Of a DNA stretch of 64,000 bases, positions 1 through 8,210 are shown one piece after another (the first letter of the stretch is position 1; every line of letters starts with the position of its first letter). Under the pieces are notes generated by a model. It was not told where the DNA came from, ran no database searches, and saw only the letters and a program-made list of their open reading frames with translations. Both the position numbers and the translations under genes were made by a program. The DNA is from Antribacter soli (GTDB lineage Bacteria > Actinomycetota > Actinomycetes > Actinomycetales > Cellulomonadaceae): NCBI RefSeq assembly GCF_021568775.1, contig NZ_JAKGSG010000006.1:37912-101911 (forward strand), given 5' to 3'.

Positions 1-1
1 C

Positions 2-391
2 GATGAGTACGTCCTCGGCGCCCTACGCGCCGGCGCCCGCGGCTTCCTGCTCAAAGACGCCGGGCCGGAGCTCCTCGTGCAGGCCATCCACGCGGCGGCC
101 AACGGGGACGCGCTGATCGCCCCCAACGTCACCCGCCGGCTGCTGGCGACCTTCGCCGACCAGGCACCGGGGGTACCGGTCCAGCCCATCGACCCGCTCA
201 CCGAGCGCGAGGAGGAGGTGCTCGCGCTGGTGGCCCGGGGCCGGACCAACGCCGAGATCGCCACCGCGCTCTTCGTCGGCCTGAGCACGGTCAAGACCCA
301 CGTCGCATCGTTGATGACCAAGCTCGGCGCCCGCAACCGCGTCGAGATCGCGATGTGGGCATACGACACCAGACGCGTGAGAGCCGGTTAG
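2..391 (+). CDS. Response regulator, NarL/LuxR family (5' truncated by window edge)
   Basis: This is the C-terminal part of a two-component response regulator; the reading frame is open to the window edge, so the start and phosphorylation site lie outside. The first residues (GALRAGARGFLLKDAGPELL) match the end of a receiver domain, where the Lys of FLLKD is the conserved switch lysine. After a short linker comes a LuxR-type helix-turn-helix (about the last 60 codons): LTEREEEVLALVARGRTNAEIA, then the recognition helix STVKTHVASLMTKLG. It should bind DNA as a phosphorylation-dependent dimer. The partner kinase is not visible. The family call is firm; the regulon is unknown. Confidence 0.9.
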   Translation, partial: DEYVLGALRAGARGFLLKDAGPELLVQAIHAAANGDALIAPNVTRRLLATFADQAPGVPVQPIDPLTEREEEVLALVARGRTNAEIATALFVGLSTVKTHVASLMTKLGARNRVEIAMWAYDTRRVRAG

Positions 392-532
392 TGGTTACGG
401 ATCGCAGCGTGGGCCCGTGGGAGCGCTCGGCGGGACATACCGGACAGCGCGGCTCGAGCCATCCGCAGCAGCGCTCGTGGACCGGGTGTGTGGACAGGTC
501 CTGAGCGGTTCTACAAGGCCTCAGACTCCAAA

Positions 533-561
533 GGCCGCGGAAACGTTGAGTTTCCGCGGCC
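533..561 (-). terminator. Stem-loop downstream of tRNA-Pro
   Basis: A perfect 12-bp stem (GGCCGCGGAAAC / GTTTCCGCGGCC) with a 5-nt loop begins 7 bp past the 3' end of the minus-strand tRNA-Pro. There is no real U-tract, as is common in high-GC actinobacteria. Its position favours termination of the tRNA transcript. Confidence 0.6.
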
Positions 562-567
562 GGCGAG

Positions 568-641
568 TCGGGCTGACAGGATTCGAACCTGCGACCTTCC
601 GCTCCCAAAGCGGACGCGCTACCAACCTGCGCCACAGCCCG
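568..641 (-). tRNA. tRNA-Pro (anticodon TGG)
   Basis: Read on the minus strand the 74-nt sequence folds into a cloverleaf: the acceptor strand CGGGCTG pairs with CAGCCCG, the D-loop carries GGTTGGTAGC, the anticodon arm TCCGCTTTGGGAGCGGA exposes TGG, and the T-arm is GCAGGTTCGAATCCTGT with the canonical TTCGA. No CCA is encoded. It decodes CCA and probably other CCN codons by wobble. Confidence 0.95.
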
Positions 642-820
642 CGGCATGGGCGACCTGCCCGTACGCACCGCGCCAGTGTAGTGCCCCGGGCAGTGCTGGC
701 ACGCCTCGGAGTACGTTCCACCGGGTGGGGTTTGCTAGGGTGAGGCCCGCGGTCCGACGACCGGTGGCGTACCCAGGGCGATCCGTCCCCGGGGGCGCGC
801 GGGACGTCGCCGGGCACCGT

Positions 821-891
821 GCGGGCGTAGCTCAATGGTAGAGCCCTAGTCTTCCAAACTAGCTACGCGGGTTCGATTCCCGTCGCCCGCT
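821..891 (+). tRNA. tRNA-Gly (anticodon TCC)
   Basis: The 71-nt cloverleaf has acceptor strand GCGGGCG pairing with CGCCCGC, D-loop AGCTCAATGGTAGAGC, anticodon stem CTAGTCTTCCAAACTAG exposing TCC, and T-arm GCGGGTTCGATTCCCGT. The discriminator is T and no CCA is encoded. A strong stem-loop follows directly. Its 3' end borders the mosaic region of carbohydrate-enzyme fragments, and tRNA 3' ends are common integration targets, although no attachment-site duplicate is visible. Confidence 0.95.
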
Positions 892-903
892 CTCCCCCGC
901 GAG

Positions 904-936
904 AGCGCAGGTCAGAAGCAGTTTCTGACCTGCGCT
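904..936 (+). terminator. Rho-independent-like terminator after tRNA-Gly
   Basis: A perfect 14-bp stem (AGCGCAGGTCAGAA / TTCTGACCTGCGCT) with loop GCAGT starts 13 bp after the tRNA-Gly. It is followed by C-rich rather than T-rich sequence. Position and stem strength support termination of the tRNA. Confidence 0.75.
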
Positions 937-976
937 CCCCGCGTTCCGGAGGCTCTGGGTGCTCCGCGTACGCCCG

Positions 977-1320
977 TCAGTTCTCGATGCCTATCGCGCA
1001 CAACTGGCCGGCGACCTGGTTCGCGTCGGTCACGCCGATCGAGGGGCACTTGCGGTACAGCCAGAGCGGCAAGGTCGCACTGCGATGTCGAGGATGACGC
1101 GTATGCCGTAGTCGTACATGAGGTCCATGACCTCGTCGAACCACTCGAACCGGAATTTGCCGTCCGTCGGTTCAAAGGTGTCTCAGGCGAGATGGCCCAG
1201 TCGCACGATCTGGGTGCCGGCCTCCCGCATCATCGCGACGTCGCGACGCCAGGTTGAAGGACCGGAATCGTGCGGGTGGTAGTTGGCGCCGACGAGAAGT
1301 CCTCGGTCGGATCCGTTTCC
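977..1320 (-). pseudogene. GH42 beta-galactosidase remnant (N-terminal part, degenerate)
   Basis: On the minus strand, pieces in more than one frame reconstruct the start of a GH42 enzyme: LLVGANYHPHD, WRRDVAMMREAGTQIVRLGHLA, then a TGA where the family has Trp, then DTFEPTDGKFRFEWFDEVMD, YDYGIRVILDIAVRP, and after a frame change LWLYRKCPSIGVTDAN. These match the first (beta/alpha) units of GH42. The rest of the enzyme, including both catalytic Glu residues, is absent. At least one internal stop and one frameshift are visible, so this is a dead fragment. The boundaries are approximate. Confidence 0.75.
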
Positions 1321-1449
1321 GGGTTCTGGCGCATGAGTGCTCAAATTGACTCGCAGTTCCTCGACGTCGACGGGCTGCTCGGGGAGGCGACAAGGGAGCC
1401 ACGCCTTCGGGGGCGGCGCGTCCACGCCGCCCCCGAAGGTGTCCGCATG

Positions 1450-1978
1450 TCAGGCGGTGCCGGTGACGGCGGTGCCGTCGCGGGTCACGGTGTACTCGAT
1501 CGTCTGGCCGCTCCAGAAGTGGAACGTCAGGAAGACCGGCTCGCCGTCCTTGAGGCAGTCCAGGTACAGCTTGGTCAGCAGGATGGTCCCGCTCTCGTAG
1601 TCAGGCCGGAAGTCCTCCCAGAACCCCAGGAACGTGGTCCAGTCGATGGAGCCGGCCGCGGTGCCGTCGGCGTAGACCGACTCCATCATGGACAGCCGGT
1701 CGCCGTTGAACGCGGTCGGGATCGTCAGCCCCGCGTTGGTTCCGGTGGCGTCCTCGATGACGACGTCCTCGGAGTTGATGAAGTTGAGCTTCCAGGGCAT
1801 GCCGTCGGAGAAGTAGATCTTGAGCTGACCGCTGGTGCCGATCTCCCGGTCGCCGAGGATGCGCTTGATGAACTTCGCCTTGATCGTCAACGTGGTGCCG
1901 TCCAGCGAGTAGTCCTTGCCGGCCTGCAGCGTGGTGGTCCCGCCGTGGGACGTGAAGGTACTGCTCGAGAACCGCTAG
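1450..1978 (-). pseudogene. 3' remnant of a secreted carbohydrate-active protein with an X2-like module
   Basis: The minus-strand frame is open from a TAG at about 1976-1978 to a TGA at 1450-1452 and has no convincing start or signal peptide; an ATG occurs only at 1890. The first residues (SHGGTTTLQAGKDYSLDG, then TTLTIKAKFIKR) look like a CBM_X2/Ig-like module of actinobacterial cellulases, and the tail (LTKLYLDCLKDGEPVFLTFHF) reads like a second similar beta-sandwich. I interpret it as the C-terminal end of a longer enzyme whose catalytic part was deleted. The X2 assignment is by pattern only. An alternative is an intact short gene starting at 1890. Confidence 0.5.
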
Positions 1979-2064
1979 GGAGGGCGCTCCCCGAAGACCG
2001 CTTGCGGGGCCCCTCATCGGCGAAGGTATGCGGTACCCGCACTTCCTCGGATTCATCTGACCTA

Positions 2065-2093
2065 TTGACAGGTGATATGTGTAGATGCATCCT
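2065..2093 (+). promoter_or_regulatory. Putative sigma-70-like promoter of the GH12 gene
   Basis: TTGACA at 2065-2070 is a consensus -35 hexamer; 17 bp later CATCCT (2088-2093) is a weak -10. The local sequence is clearly AT-richer than its surroundings and lies about 80 bp before the GH12 start. Confidence 0.4.
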
Positions 2094-2171
2094 AGTTTGG
2101 ACACATGACCCAGCAAACATCGATGTTCCGGTCGCACAAACGGACCAAGGGCTCGATGAAGGGAGACATGA

Positions 2172-2981
2172 ATGCTCGCAACGAAGCGAATCTCATTCAT
2201 CAGACGTCTTGTCAGGGGCGCGGCCGTCGCAATCAGTGCCGCTCTGGCTTCGACGCTGGTCGGGGTCGTGCCCGCGCAGGCGGCCTCGACCTGCTCGTCG
2301 GGCGGCACGGTCGCGATGGGCAAGTACTACGTGAACAACAACCTCTGGGGTGCGGGCTCGGGTTCGGGCTGGCAGTGCTCGTGGGACTCCTGGCAGTCCG
2401 GCGACACCATCGGGTGGGGAACCACCTGGAACTGGAGCGGCCAGACGAACTCGGTCAAGAGCTACTCCAGCGTCGTCCTGGGGTGGCACTGGGGCTGGCA
2501 GCGGCCGGGCACCGAGCTTCCGGTGCGCGTCGGCGACTACCGCTCCATCCCGACCACGTGGAACTACACGGTGAACCAGGCCGGGACGATGAACGTCGCC
2601 TACGACCTGTGGCTGCACCCGATGTCCAACCCCGGCTCGTCGAACAACCCCACCGACGAGATCATGATCTGGCCCTACCGTGACGGCGGGGCAGGACCGG
2701 CCGGGAGCTACCAGGCGACCGTCACCATCGGCGGCGCCTCCTGGGACCTGTACCGAGGCTGGATCGACGCCGGCAACGGCGTCGGCTGGAACGTCTACTC
2801 GTTCATCCGCACCTCCAACACCACCTCGGTCAACCTCAACCTGCGCGACTTCACCGGCCACCTGATCTGGCGCGGATGGCTCAGCGGCGACAAGTACCTC
2901 TCCAGCATCCAAGCCGGCACCGAGATCTTCCACGGCAACGGTCGCGTCGACACCAACAACTACTGGGTCGACATCCAGTAA
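2172..2981 (+). CDS. Secreted GH12 endo-beta-1,4-glucanase / xyloglucanase
   Basis: A 269-aa secreted endoglucanase. Residues 1-37 form a signal peptide (Arg-rich N-region, Ala/Val core, cleavage after PAQA at about 37-38). The rest is a single GH12 jelly roll: the nucleophile is Glu163 in TDEIMIW and the acid/base Glu251 in AGTEIFHG, with aromatic residues lining the cleft (NNNLWG, WNWSG, WHWGW). The start is ATG 2172, because GAAGGGAGA lies 5-6 bp upstream; the ATG at 2168 is in another frame. GH12 enzymes retain configuration and cleave beta-1,4-glucan or xyloglucan; the exact substrate cannot be told. No CBM is fused, although a CBM13 fragment lies just downstream. Confidence 0.92.
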   Translation: MLATKRISFIRRLVRGAAVAISAALASTLVGVVPAQAASTCSSGGTVAMGKYYVNNNLWGAGSGSGWQCSWDSWQSGDTIGWGTTWNWSGQTNSVKSYSSVVLGWHWGWQRPGTELPVRVGDYRSIPTTWNYTVNQAGTMNVAYDLWLHPMSNPGSSNNPTDEIMIWPYRDGGAGPAGSYQATVTIGGASWDLYRGWIDAGNGVGWNVYSFIRTSNTTSVNLNLRDFTGHLIWRGWLSGDKYLSSIQAGTEIFHGNGRVDTNNYWVDIQ

Positions 2982-3119
2982 GGCCATGAAGGTGTTGTCA
3001 CTGGCGTTGAGTCCCGCGAGCCGGTCGATCAGGCCACCGACGTCGTCGGGCACGCCGGGGCGCGCCCGACAGGGGCGTGGGAGCGACCGACGTGAGTGGA
3101 GGTTCAGGTACTCCCTGGT

Positions 3120-3387
3120 CTTCTCCGTCACCGGGACCAACCGGATCAGCACCGGCGGGAAGTGCCTCGACGCGGAGAGCAACGGCACCGCCAACGGTAC
3201 CCGGGTCATCTGGTGGGCCTGCGGGTCCGGGACGAACCAGCAGTGGACGTTCCAGCCCGACGGCACCATCAAGGGCGTCCAGTCCGGCAAGTGCCTCGAC
3301 GTACGCCAGGCCGCCACCGGTAACAACAGCGTGCTCATCCTCTGGACCTGCAGCGCCGCGAACAACCAGAAGTGGACACGGTTCTGA
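3120..3387 (+). pseudogene. Orphan CBM13 / ricin-B-type module fragment
   Basis: The frame reads VTGTNRISTGGKCLDAESNG, GTRVIWWACGSGTNQQWTFQ, GTIKGVQSGKCLDVRQ and SVLILWTCSAANNQKWTRF: two beta-trefoil repeats with the QxW signature (QQW, QKW). There is no signal peptide or catalytic domain, and the roughly 130 bp before it (from the GH12 stop) show no matching coding sequence. The 3' end is natural (TGA 3385-3387 followed by a strong terminator). It looks like the tail of a deleted CBM13-bearing enzyme. An ATG at 2986 is in frame, but the intervening residues are not protein-like. Confidence 0.7.
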
Positions 3388-3401
3388 CCCGTCCACGAAG
3401 A

Positions 3402-3447
3402 CCGACGCCGGGCAGCCTGGGTCAGCGACTCAGCCGCCCGGCGTCGG
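3402..3447 (+). terminator. Terminator after the CBM13 fragment
   Basis: A perfect 12-bp stem (CCGACGCCGGGC / GCCCGGCGTCGG) with a 22-nt loop lies 15 bp after the stop of the CBM13 fragment. This indicates that the 3' end of the lost gene is original. Confidence 0.6.
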
Positions 3448-3541
3448 CGCCCCGCGAGCCTGAAGGAACGGCCTCCGTGCGGACCTACATCTGAACAGAA
3501 CTCCTGACTCAAGGCACTGGTGCCGACACCTCGCCCCGCTT

Positions 3542-3573
3542 GCGGCCCGCGTGTTCAACTACCCGCGGGCCGC
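3542..3573 (-). terminator. Terminator of the CE3 esterase gene
   Basis: A perfect 10-bp stem (GCGGCCCGCG / CGCGGGCCGC) with a 12-nt loop sits 11 bp past the TAA of the minus-strand esterase gene. Confidence 0.65.
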
Positions 3574-3583
3574 CACGCCGGAG

Positions 3584-4684
3584 TTACCGTCTGGTCCACT
3601 GCTGGTTGACCTGTCCGCCGCCGCAGGTCCAGAGAGTGACCTTCGTGCCGTTGCTGGTGCCCCAGCCCGAGGCGTCCAGGCACAGGCCGGACTCCACCCC
3701 GGTGATGGTGCCGTCGGCGTTGACGTTCCACTGCTGGTTGGCTTGTCCGCTGCAGTCCCAGATGACCACCTGGGTACCGTTGCTGGTGCCGTGCCCGTAG
3801 GCATCCAGGCATTTGTTGCCGTACACCATGAGCTGCTTGCCGGCGGTGTAGGTCCACCGCTGGTTGGAGCCACCCCAGCAGTCCCACAGCTGCACGCCGG
3901 TACCGTTGGCGGTGCCGAGCCCGGTGACCTCGAGGCAGCGACCGGACTGGACACCCACGATCTCGGTGGTGCCCGCGGAGCCAACGCTGCCGGGTACTGA
4001 TCGCAGTGCGTCGTACCAGACCGCGGCCATCTTGTCGTATCCGGCGGCGGTCGGGTGGACGCCGTCGGTCAGGTCGGCGGTGGTCAGGGCGCCGTGCATG
4101 TCGACCAGGTGCACGTTCTTGCCGGCGTTCATCTTGCTCTGGACGATGCCGGGGATCGCGGCGTTGTAGCTGTTGACCGCGGCATCCCCCTCGCTCCAAC
4201 CGAGCGGAGTGATCTGCGCGACGAACACCTCGGCGTTCGGCGCCGTCGTGGTGATGCGGTCGATCAGTGCGGACAGCCGGTTCGGGGCGCTGGAGACGTT
4301 GAAGTCCTGCAGGATGTCGTTGGTGCCGATGTGCAGCAGCACGGTGCGCGGCTGGTAGGTGTTCAGCCAGCCGACGATGTTTGCGTCGATCTGGTCGATA
4401 CGCCAGCCGGGGTGGCCTTCGTGATCGTGGTCGCCGAGACTCGCGGGCCCGTTGAACTGCGACCCGACGAAGTCCGTGGTGTACCCGGCGTTGGCCAGGC
4501 GCTGCCACAGGCCGATCCGGTATCCGCCCGGCGTCTGTGTGCCCTCGGTGATGGAGTCACCCAGCGGCATGACACGTACCCCGCCGTTGGACTCCGCACT
4601 CGCGGGACCGATCGGCGTCATCGCCATGGCCACCACGACACCAAGCGCCGCGATCGGCCCGAGCCACCTTGCTCTTGTTCGCAT
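3584..4684 (-). CDS. Secreted CE3-like acetylxylan esterase with C-terminal CBM13
   Basis: A 366-aa secreted SGNH hydrolase joined to a ricin-type lectin module. Residues 1-30 are a signal peptide ending GPASA. The esterase domain spans about 36-230: block I VMPLGDSITEG (nucleophile Ser44), block III HIGTND (Gly120-Asn122), and block V DGVHPT with the catalytic Asp207/His210 pair. The spacing and the DFVGSQ motif fit carbohydrate esterase family 3, whose members deacetylate xylan. Residues 241-366 form three beta-trefoil repeats (NQRW, NQQW, NQQW), a CBM13 that would anchor it to xylan. The start is ATG 4684 with AGGAG 6 bp upstream; an in-frame GTG at 4687 is the alternative. It likely acts with the neighbouring GH62 debranching enzyme. 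Confidence 0.88.
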   Translation of the reverse strand: MRTRARWLGPIAALGVVVAMAMTPIGPASAESNGGVRVMPLGDSITEGTQTPGGYRIGLWQRLANAGYTTDFVGSQFNGPASLGDHDHEGHPGWRIDQIDANIVGWLNTYQPRTVLLHIGTNDILQDFNVSSAPNRLSALIDRITTTAPNAEVFVAQITPLGWSEGDAAVNSYNAAIPGIVQSKMNAGKNVHLVDMHGALTTADLTDGVHPTAAGYDKMAAVWYDALRSVPGSVGSAGTTEIVGVQSGRCLEVTGLGTANGTGVQLWDCWGGSNQRWTYTAGKQLMVYGNKCLDAYGHGTSNGTQVVIWDCSGQANQQWNVNADGTITGVESGLCLDASGWGTSNGTKVTLWTCGGGQVNQQWTRR

Positions 4685-4831
4685 CACTTACTCCTGGCAT
4701 GCGTAGGAATATTTTCGTTGTGGGCGTTGCCAGCCGGCGCCGGTCCGGGTCGGCGTCGACTGTCCCGACCTGTGCATTCCCCGACTAGCCGCCGTCAAGC
4801 TCGCTCAGCGTCCCTGCCGCCGGATCTGCGG

Positions 4832-4860
4832 GGCGGGCTCGGCCTTGCACCGAGCCCGCC
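4832..4860 (-). terminator. Stem-loop between the GH62 and CE3 genes
   Basis: A perfect 11-bp stem (GGCGGGCTCGG / CCGAGCCCGCC) with a 7-nt loop lies about 110 bp past the GH62 stop and upstream of the CE3 gene. It would separate the two transcripts. The 4685-4969 gap holds nothing else I can identify apart from the CE3 ribosome-binding site. Confidence 0.6.
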
Positions 4861-4969
4861 CGCTACATCCCCACGCGATCCTGATCGCAGCAACCTGTGA
4901 CATCGCTCAGCCGATTCGGCATGAGCTGTTGCCGGCGAACGTCAGGTACACCAGACCTGCGTCACGCCA

Positions 4970-6481
4970 CTAGCGCTGCAGAGTCAGCAGACCCGGCCGA
5001 TAGGGCAGGCGGCCGTAGTCCATACCGTCAGAGCTGGGGTCGCGCCCCTGGTAGAGGAACTGCAGGTTGCAGGGGTCGATGGTCTTGGTCTGGTCGGGGT
5101 TGGTGCGAACCAGATCGCCGTGGCTGATGTCGTTGGTCCAGGTGGCGCCACTGTTGGCCTTCCCTGCGAAGGGGTTGCTCTCGGTGGCGGCCTGCGGGGT
5201 CCACGTGCCGTCGAGGCTGGTGGCCGTGAACGAGCGGAAGTAGCGACCGTTGTTCCCCATGGCCTCGACGATCATGAGGTACTGGTTCTGACCCTGGACC
5301 TTGTAGACCTCAACCGCCTCGAACAGGTTTGCCTTCGTGTCGGTCATGATCTTGGTGTAGCTCGAGCCAAAGCTGCCCGGGAAGTTCCCGAGGGGCATGC
5401 TGGACCGGTAGATGTTGCCTTCGTCGTCGGCGAAGAACATGTACATGTTCCGGTCGTCAGCGATGAGGGTCTGGTCGATGGGAGCCCCGACGGGAAGGGT
5501 CCCTGTGAAGAGTTCCTGGTGCGGGCCCCAGCCGTTGGGGTTGGTGGGGTCGCTCGAGGTGCGGTAGGAGAAGGTGTATGGCCAACCCCACTGGTAGGCG
5601 AGCACCCAGGTGTTCTTCGGGGCGAAGTAGAGAAGCGTCGGCGCAACAGCATTGAAGCTCGTCATCTGGGTCTGGCCGGCCGAGGCCATGTCGGACCAGT
5701 TCGTGAAGGGGCTGAAGGCCATCGAGCCCCAGCTGCCGCCCGGAGGGGCTACGTTGTCGTGAGTCGACCCGTAGACGAGGTACTGGCCGTTGTGGCGGAC
5801 TGCGGTGAAGTCCTTGAGCGCGACCGACCCGTTCTGCGGTTGTGCCAGCGGGCCGGTCGATGTCCAGTTGTACGTCGACGGAAGAGTGCACGTGCCGCTC
5901 CCGCCGTCGACCCGGACGAGCTGCCACTGCTGGTTGCTGCCGCCCCAGTCGCTGTACTGCACGACGTTGGCGCCGTCGTTGGTCGCCGCGTTCTGGACCT
6001 CGACCGCCTTGTTGCTGTTGCGGTTGATCAGGCGCACGTAGCCGCTGTCGGAGTCGGCCAGCCGGAACTGCTGGTTGGCGCCGCCGGTGTCGGTCCACTG
6101 GTGGATGGCGGCACCGTCGGCGGTCGACCAGCTGGACACGTCGACCACCTTGCCGGAGTGCCGCGCGCGCAGCTTGTAGTAGCCGCCGCCGGCGTCCACG
6201 AACTGGAACTGCTGGTTGGTGCCGTTCGTGCGGGTCCACTGGTGGAGCCGGGCCCCGTCGGCGGTGGACACGCCGCTGACGTCCAGGGCCTTGCCACTGT
6301 TGCGGTTCAGCAGCACGTACCAGGCGGTCGTGTCGACCGTGGCAGCTGAGGCCGGGCCGGTGGCCGCGACGATGCCGCCACCGGCCATCACCGCCGCCAC
6401 TCCAGCGGCGACGACCCGCATCAACCACCGACGTCGCCGCGACGGCGGCGCGATCGATGAAGAGCTAGCAAAGGCAGACAT
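4970..6481 (-). CDS. Secreted alpha-L-arabinofuranosidase: CBM13-GH62
   Basis: A 503-aa secreted enzyme. The N-terminus has a long signal peptide ([13 protein letters not shown] core, ending ATGPASA near residue 46). Residues of about 50-195 form a ricin-B/CBM13 beta-trefoil with three NQQF/NQQW repeats. From about 200 the catalytic domain is GH62: [16 protein letters not shown], the base Asp in ALKDFTAV, the modulating Asp in [12 protein letters not shown] and the acid Glu in [10 protein letters not shown], ending in the family signature [18 protein letters not shown]62 removes arabinofuranosyl side chains from arabinoxylan. The start ATG 6481 has AAGGAGG in front. Two LacI-type palindromes lie 80-190 bp upstream, so substrate-inducible repression is likely. 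Confidence 0.92.
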   Translation of the reverse strand: MSAFASSSSIAPPSRRRRWLMRVVAAGVAAVMAGGGIVAATGPASAATVDTTAWYVLLNRNSGKALDVSGVSTADGARLHQWTRTNGTNQQFQFVDAGGGYYKLRARHSGKVVDVSSWSTADGAAIHQWTDTGGANQQFRLADSDSGYVRLINRNSNKAVEVQNAATNDGANVVQYSDWGGSNQQWQLVRVDGGSGTCTLPSTYNWTSTGPLAQPQNGSVALKDFTAVRHNGQYLVYGSTHDNVAPPGGSWGSMAFSPFTNWSDMASAGQTQMTSFNAVAPTLLYFAPKNTWVLAYQWGWPYTFSYRTSSDPTNPNGWGPHQELFTGTLPVGAPIDQTLIADDRNMYMFFADDEGNIYRSSMPLGNFPGSFGSSYTKIMTDTKANLFEAVEVYKVQGQNQYLMIVEAMGNNGRYFRSFTATSLDGTWTPQAATESNPFAGKANSGATWTNDISHGDLVRTNPDQTKTIDPCNLQFLYQGRDPSSDGMDYGRLPYRPGLLTLQR

Positions 6482-6559
6482 GATCCTCCTTGATCAAGAG
6501 CCGAACGGTTCACCCGAAGAGGGCGCACTGCGACGCATGCCCGGGCGCATGCTTCGAAG

Positions 6560-6573
6560 TGTTAGCGCTAACA
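6560..6573. promoter_or_regulatory. LacI-family operator, perfect palindrome
   Basis: TGTTAGCGCTAACA is a perfect 14-bp palindrome with the central CG typical of LacI/GalR operators, 79 bp upstream of the GH62 start. A second near-identical site lies 97 bp further upstream. The cognate repressor is not evident next to it. Confidence 0.75.
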
Positions 6574-6656
6574 ATCCCGTGTTGGCGTGGCCACGCCGAT
6601 CAACGCTCCGACGAAGCAAATTGCCCGGTAAGTCAGGCTTCGTCGGCTGACCAGAT

Positions 6657-6670
6657 TGTGAGCGCTAACA
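6657..6670. promoter_or_regulatory. LacI-family operator, second site
   Basis: TGTGAGCGCTAACA differs at one base from the perfect palindrome at 6560-6573. The centre-to-centre distance is 97 bp, compatible with looping or with repression of two start sites. Confidence 0.65.
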
Positions 6671-6959
6671 CGCCGTTGCGTCAAGTAGTAAACGTTCTAT
6701 GTCCACCAGCTGCAGCCGGTTCCCCGGCAGGCCCAACGGACTCTTGGGCCCGGGCGGGTCCCGCTGAGAACACCATGCCGGACGCCTGCACCACATCGGA
6801 ATCGGTCGAACCCAAGCCGGAACCTACGTCCTGAACCTGGCCGAAGGCCTCAACATCCAGACCATCGGACGCCGCCACGGACGAGATCTTGCGCCCGAAT
6901 TTTCCAGTTCACCCGCTCTGTGCCCCAACCTTCCTCGCGCGTCGCCCGTCTGACGTGGC
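6671..6959. other. Intergenic, no supported gene
   Basis: No open frame here has coding character, a start with a ribosome-binding site, or a recognisable motif. A plus-strand stretch near 6790-6880 (LHHIGIGRTQAG, TYVLNLAEGLNIQ) is faintly protein-like and may be another gene remnant. The promoter of the ATP-grasp gene must lie in its last part, but no clear hexamers are seen. Confidence 0.4.
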
Positions 6960-8210
6960 ATGAGGAACTACGCAGCGGTACATCCGGTCATCCTCGGTGG
7001 CGACGCCGGCGCCTACAGCCTCGCTCGCGCCTTTCACGAGGGCTACGGCGTCAGGTCGACCGTCGTGTCCATCCGCCCGACGCCCACCGTCGCGCACTCC
7101 AACATCATCCGGAACGTCGTCGAACCGCGCCTCGACGACCCCGCCGTCATGGTCGAGCTGATCCGCCGGGCCGCCGCGACGGCCCCGGGCCCGGTCATCG
7201 CGCTCACCTGCGTGGACTGGTACGTGCGGGCGCTCGCGGAGCACCGCGCGCGTCTGGAGGACGTGGCGGTCGTCCCCTACCCGCCGGTCGGTCTGCTCGA
7301 CAGGGTGATGGACAAGCGGCGGTTCTCCGAGCTCTGCCATGAGATCGGGGTCCCACACCCGCGCACGGAGGTTCGCGACGGCGGGGAGCCCGTCGGCGAC
7401 CTTGACCTGCGCTATCCGGTGATCGCCAAGCCCGGTGACAACACGGCGTGGCACCAGGTGTCGTTCCGCGGCAAGGCGAAGGTGCACCTGGTGCGGGATC
7501 GCGCCGAGCTGGCCGCGCTCCTGAAGGCGGCCGGGGAAGCGGGCTACCGACGGCCGATGATCCTCCAGGAGTACGTGCCCGGCGACGACTCGCAGATGCG
7601 GATCATGACCACGTACTCAGATCTCACGGGCGCGGTGCGCATGGCGTGGGGCGGTCGCGTGCTGCTCGAGGAGCGCACGCCCGGGACGCTGGGAAACCCG
7701 GCGGCGATCCTCACCGGCGGGCTTCCGCAGGTCGAGGCAGACGCCCGCCGGCTCGTGGAGCACCTGGGCTGGACCGGGTTCGCGAACTTCGACGTGAAGG
7801 TGGACCCGCGTACCGGCGTCGGGCACTTCTTCGAGCTGAACCCGCGCACGGGGCGGTCCAACTACTACCTGACCGCGAGCGGGCTGAACCCCGCTGCCTA
7901 CTGGATGGCGGACCATCTCACCGGGCACTGGCCGCACGCCACGGAGCCGCTGGAGGTGCTGTACCGGATCGTCCCGGGCTTCCTCCTGGACAGGTACGTG
8001 CACGACGAGTCGGTACGCGCCGCCGTGCGCCGCGCCCGCGTCGTGCACCCGCTGAAGTACAGGCGGGACCCGTCGCCGCGCCGCGACGCCTGGGTACGTC
8101 TCGCTGAGCTGAACCAGGTGCGCAAGTTCTCGCAGTACCACCCGCTGCAGGAAGCGGGCGGGGTGCCCGGGCAGCCTGAGGCCCCGTCCGCGGAGCGTGA
8201 GGTTGCCTGA
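6960..8210 (+). CDS. ATP-grasp carboxylate-amine ligase, probable D-Asp/D-Glu peptidoglycan bridge ligase
   Basis: A 416-aa cytoplasmic ATP-grasp enzyme. The N-terminal preATP-grasp part (VILGGDAGAYSLARAFHE) is followed by the nucleotide-binding part (YPVIAKPGDN; MILQEYVPGDDSQMRI, which holds the adenine-binding Gln-Glu) and the Mg-binding part (FANFDVKVDP, FFELNPRTGRSNYY). The next gene overlaps it by 14 bp and encodes an Asp/Glu racemase. A ligase-racemase pair is the arrangement of the enterococcal D-aspartate ligase system, in which D-Asp is joined to the lysine side chain of the peptidoglycan stem peptide. Micrococcales often have D-Asp or D-Glu bridges, so this role is likely but inferred. 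The start is ATG 6960. Confidence 0.75.
   Translation: MRNYAAVHPVILGGDAGAYSLARAFHEGYGVRSTVVSIRPTPTVAHSNIIRNVVEPRLDDPAVMVELIRRAAATAPGPVIALTCVDWYVRALAEHRARLEDVAVVPYPPVGLLDRVMDKRRFSELCHEIGVPHPRTEVRDGGEPVGDLDLRYPVIAKPGDNTAWHQVSFRGKAKVHLVRDRAELAALLKAAGEAGYRRPMILQEYVPGDDSQMRIMTTYSDLTGAVRMAWGGRVLLEERTPGTLGNPAAILTGGLPQVEADARRLVEHLGWTGFANFDVKVDPRTGVGHFFELNPRTGRSNYYLTASGLNPAAYWMADHLTGHWPHATEPLEVLYRIVPGFLLDRYVHDESVRAAVRRARVVHPLKYRRDPSPRRDAWVRLAELNQVRKFSQYHPLQEAGGVPGQPEAPSAEREVA

Noticed and set aside
418..431. TGGGAGCGCTCGGC, resembling the CebR operator TGGGAGCGCTCCCA
   Set aside because: Only 11 of 14 bases fit, it lies just after the response regulator stop, and no cellulose-related gene starts within 1.5 kb in a suitable direction.
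2986..3387. Intact small CBM13 lectin gene starting at ATG 2986
   Set aside because: The residues before the trefoil are Arg/Pro/Ser-rich with no signal peptide and no ribosome-binding site, so a 5'-deleted remnant fits better.
2193..3512. Long minus-strand frame opposite GH12
   Set aside because: No domain motif and antisense to a clear GH12 gene; a segment near 3000-3110 (DDVGGLIDRLAGLNASDN) looks faintly protein-like but has no start, context or family.
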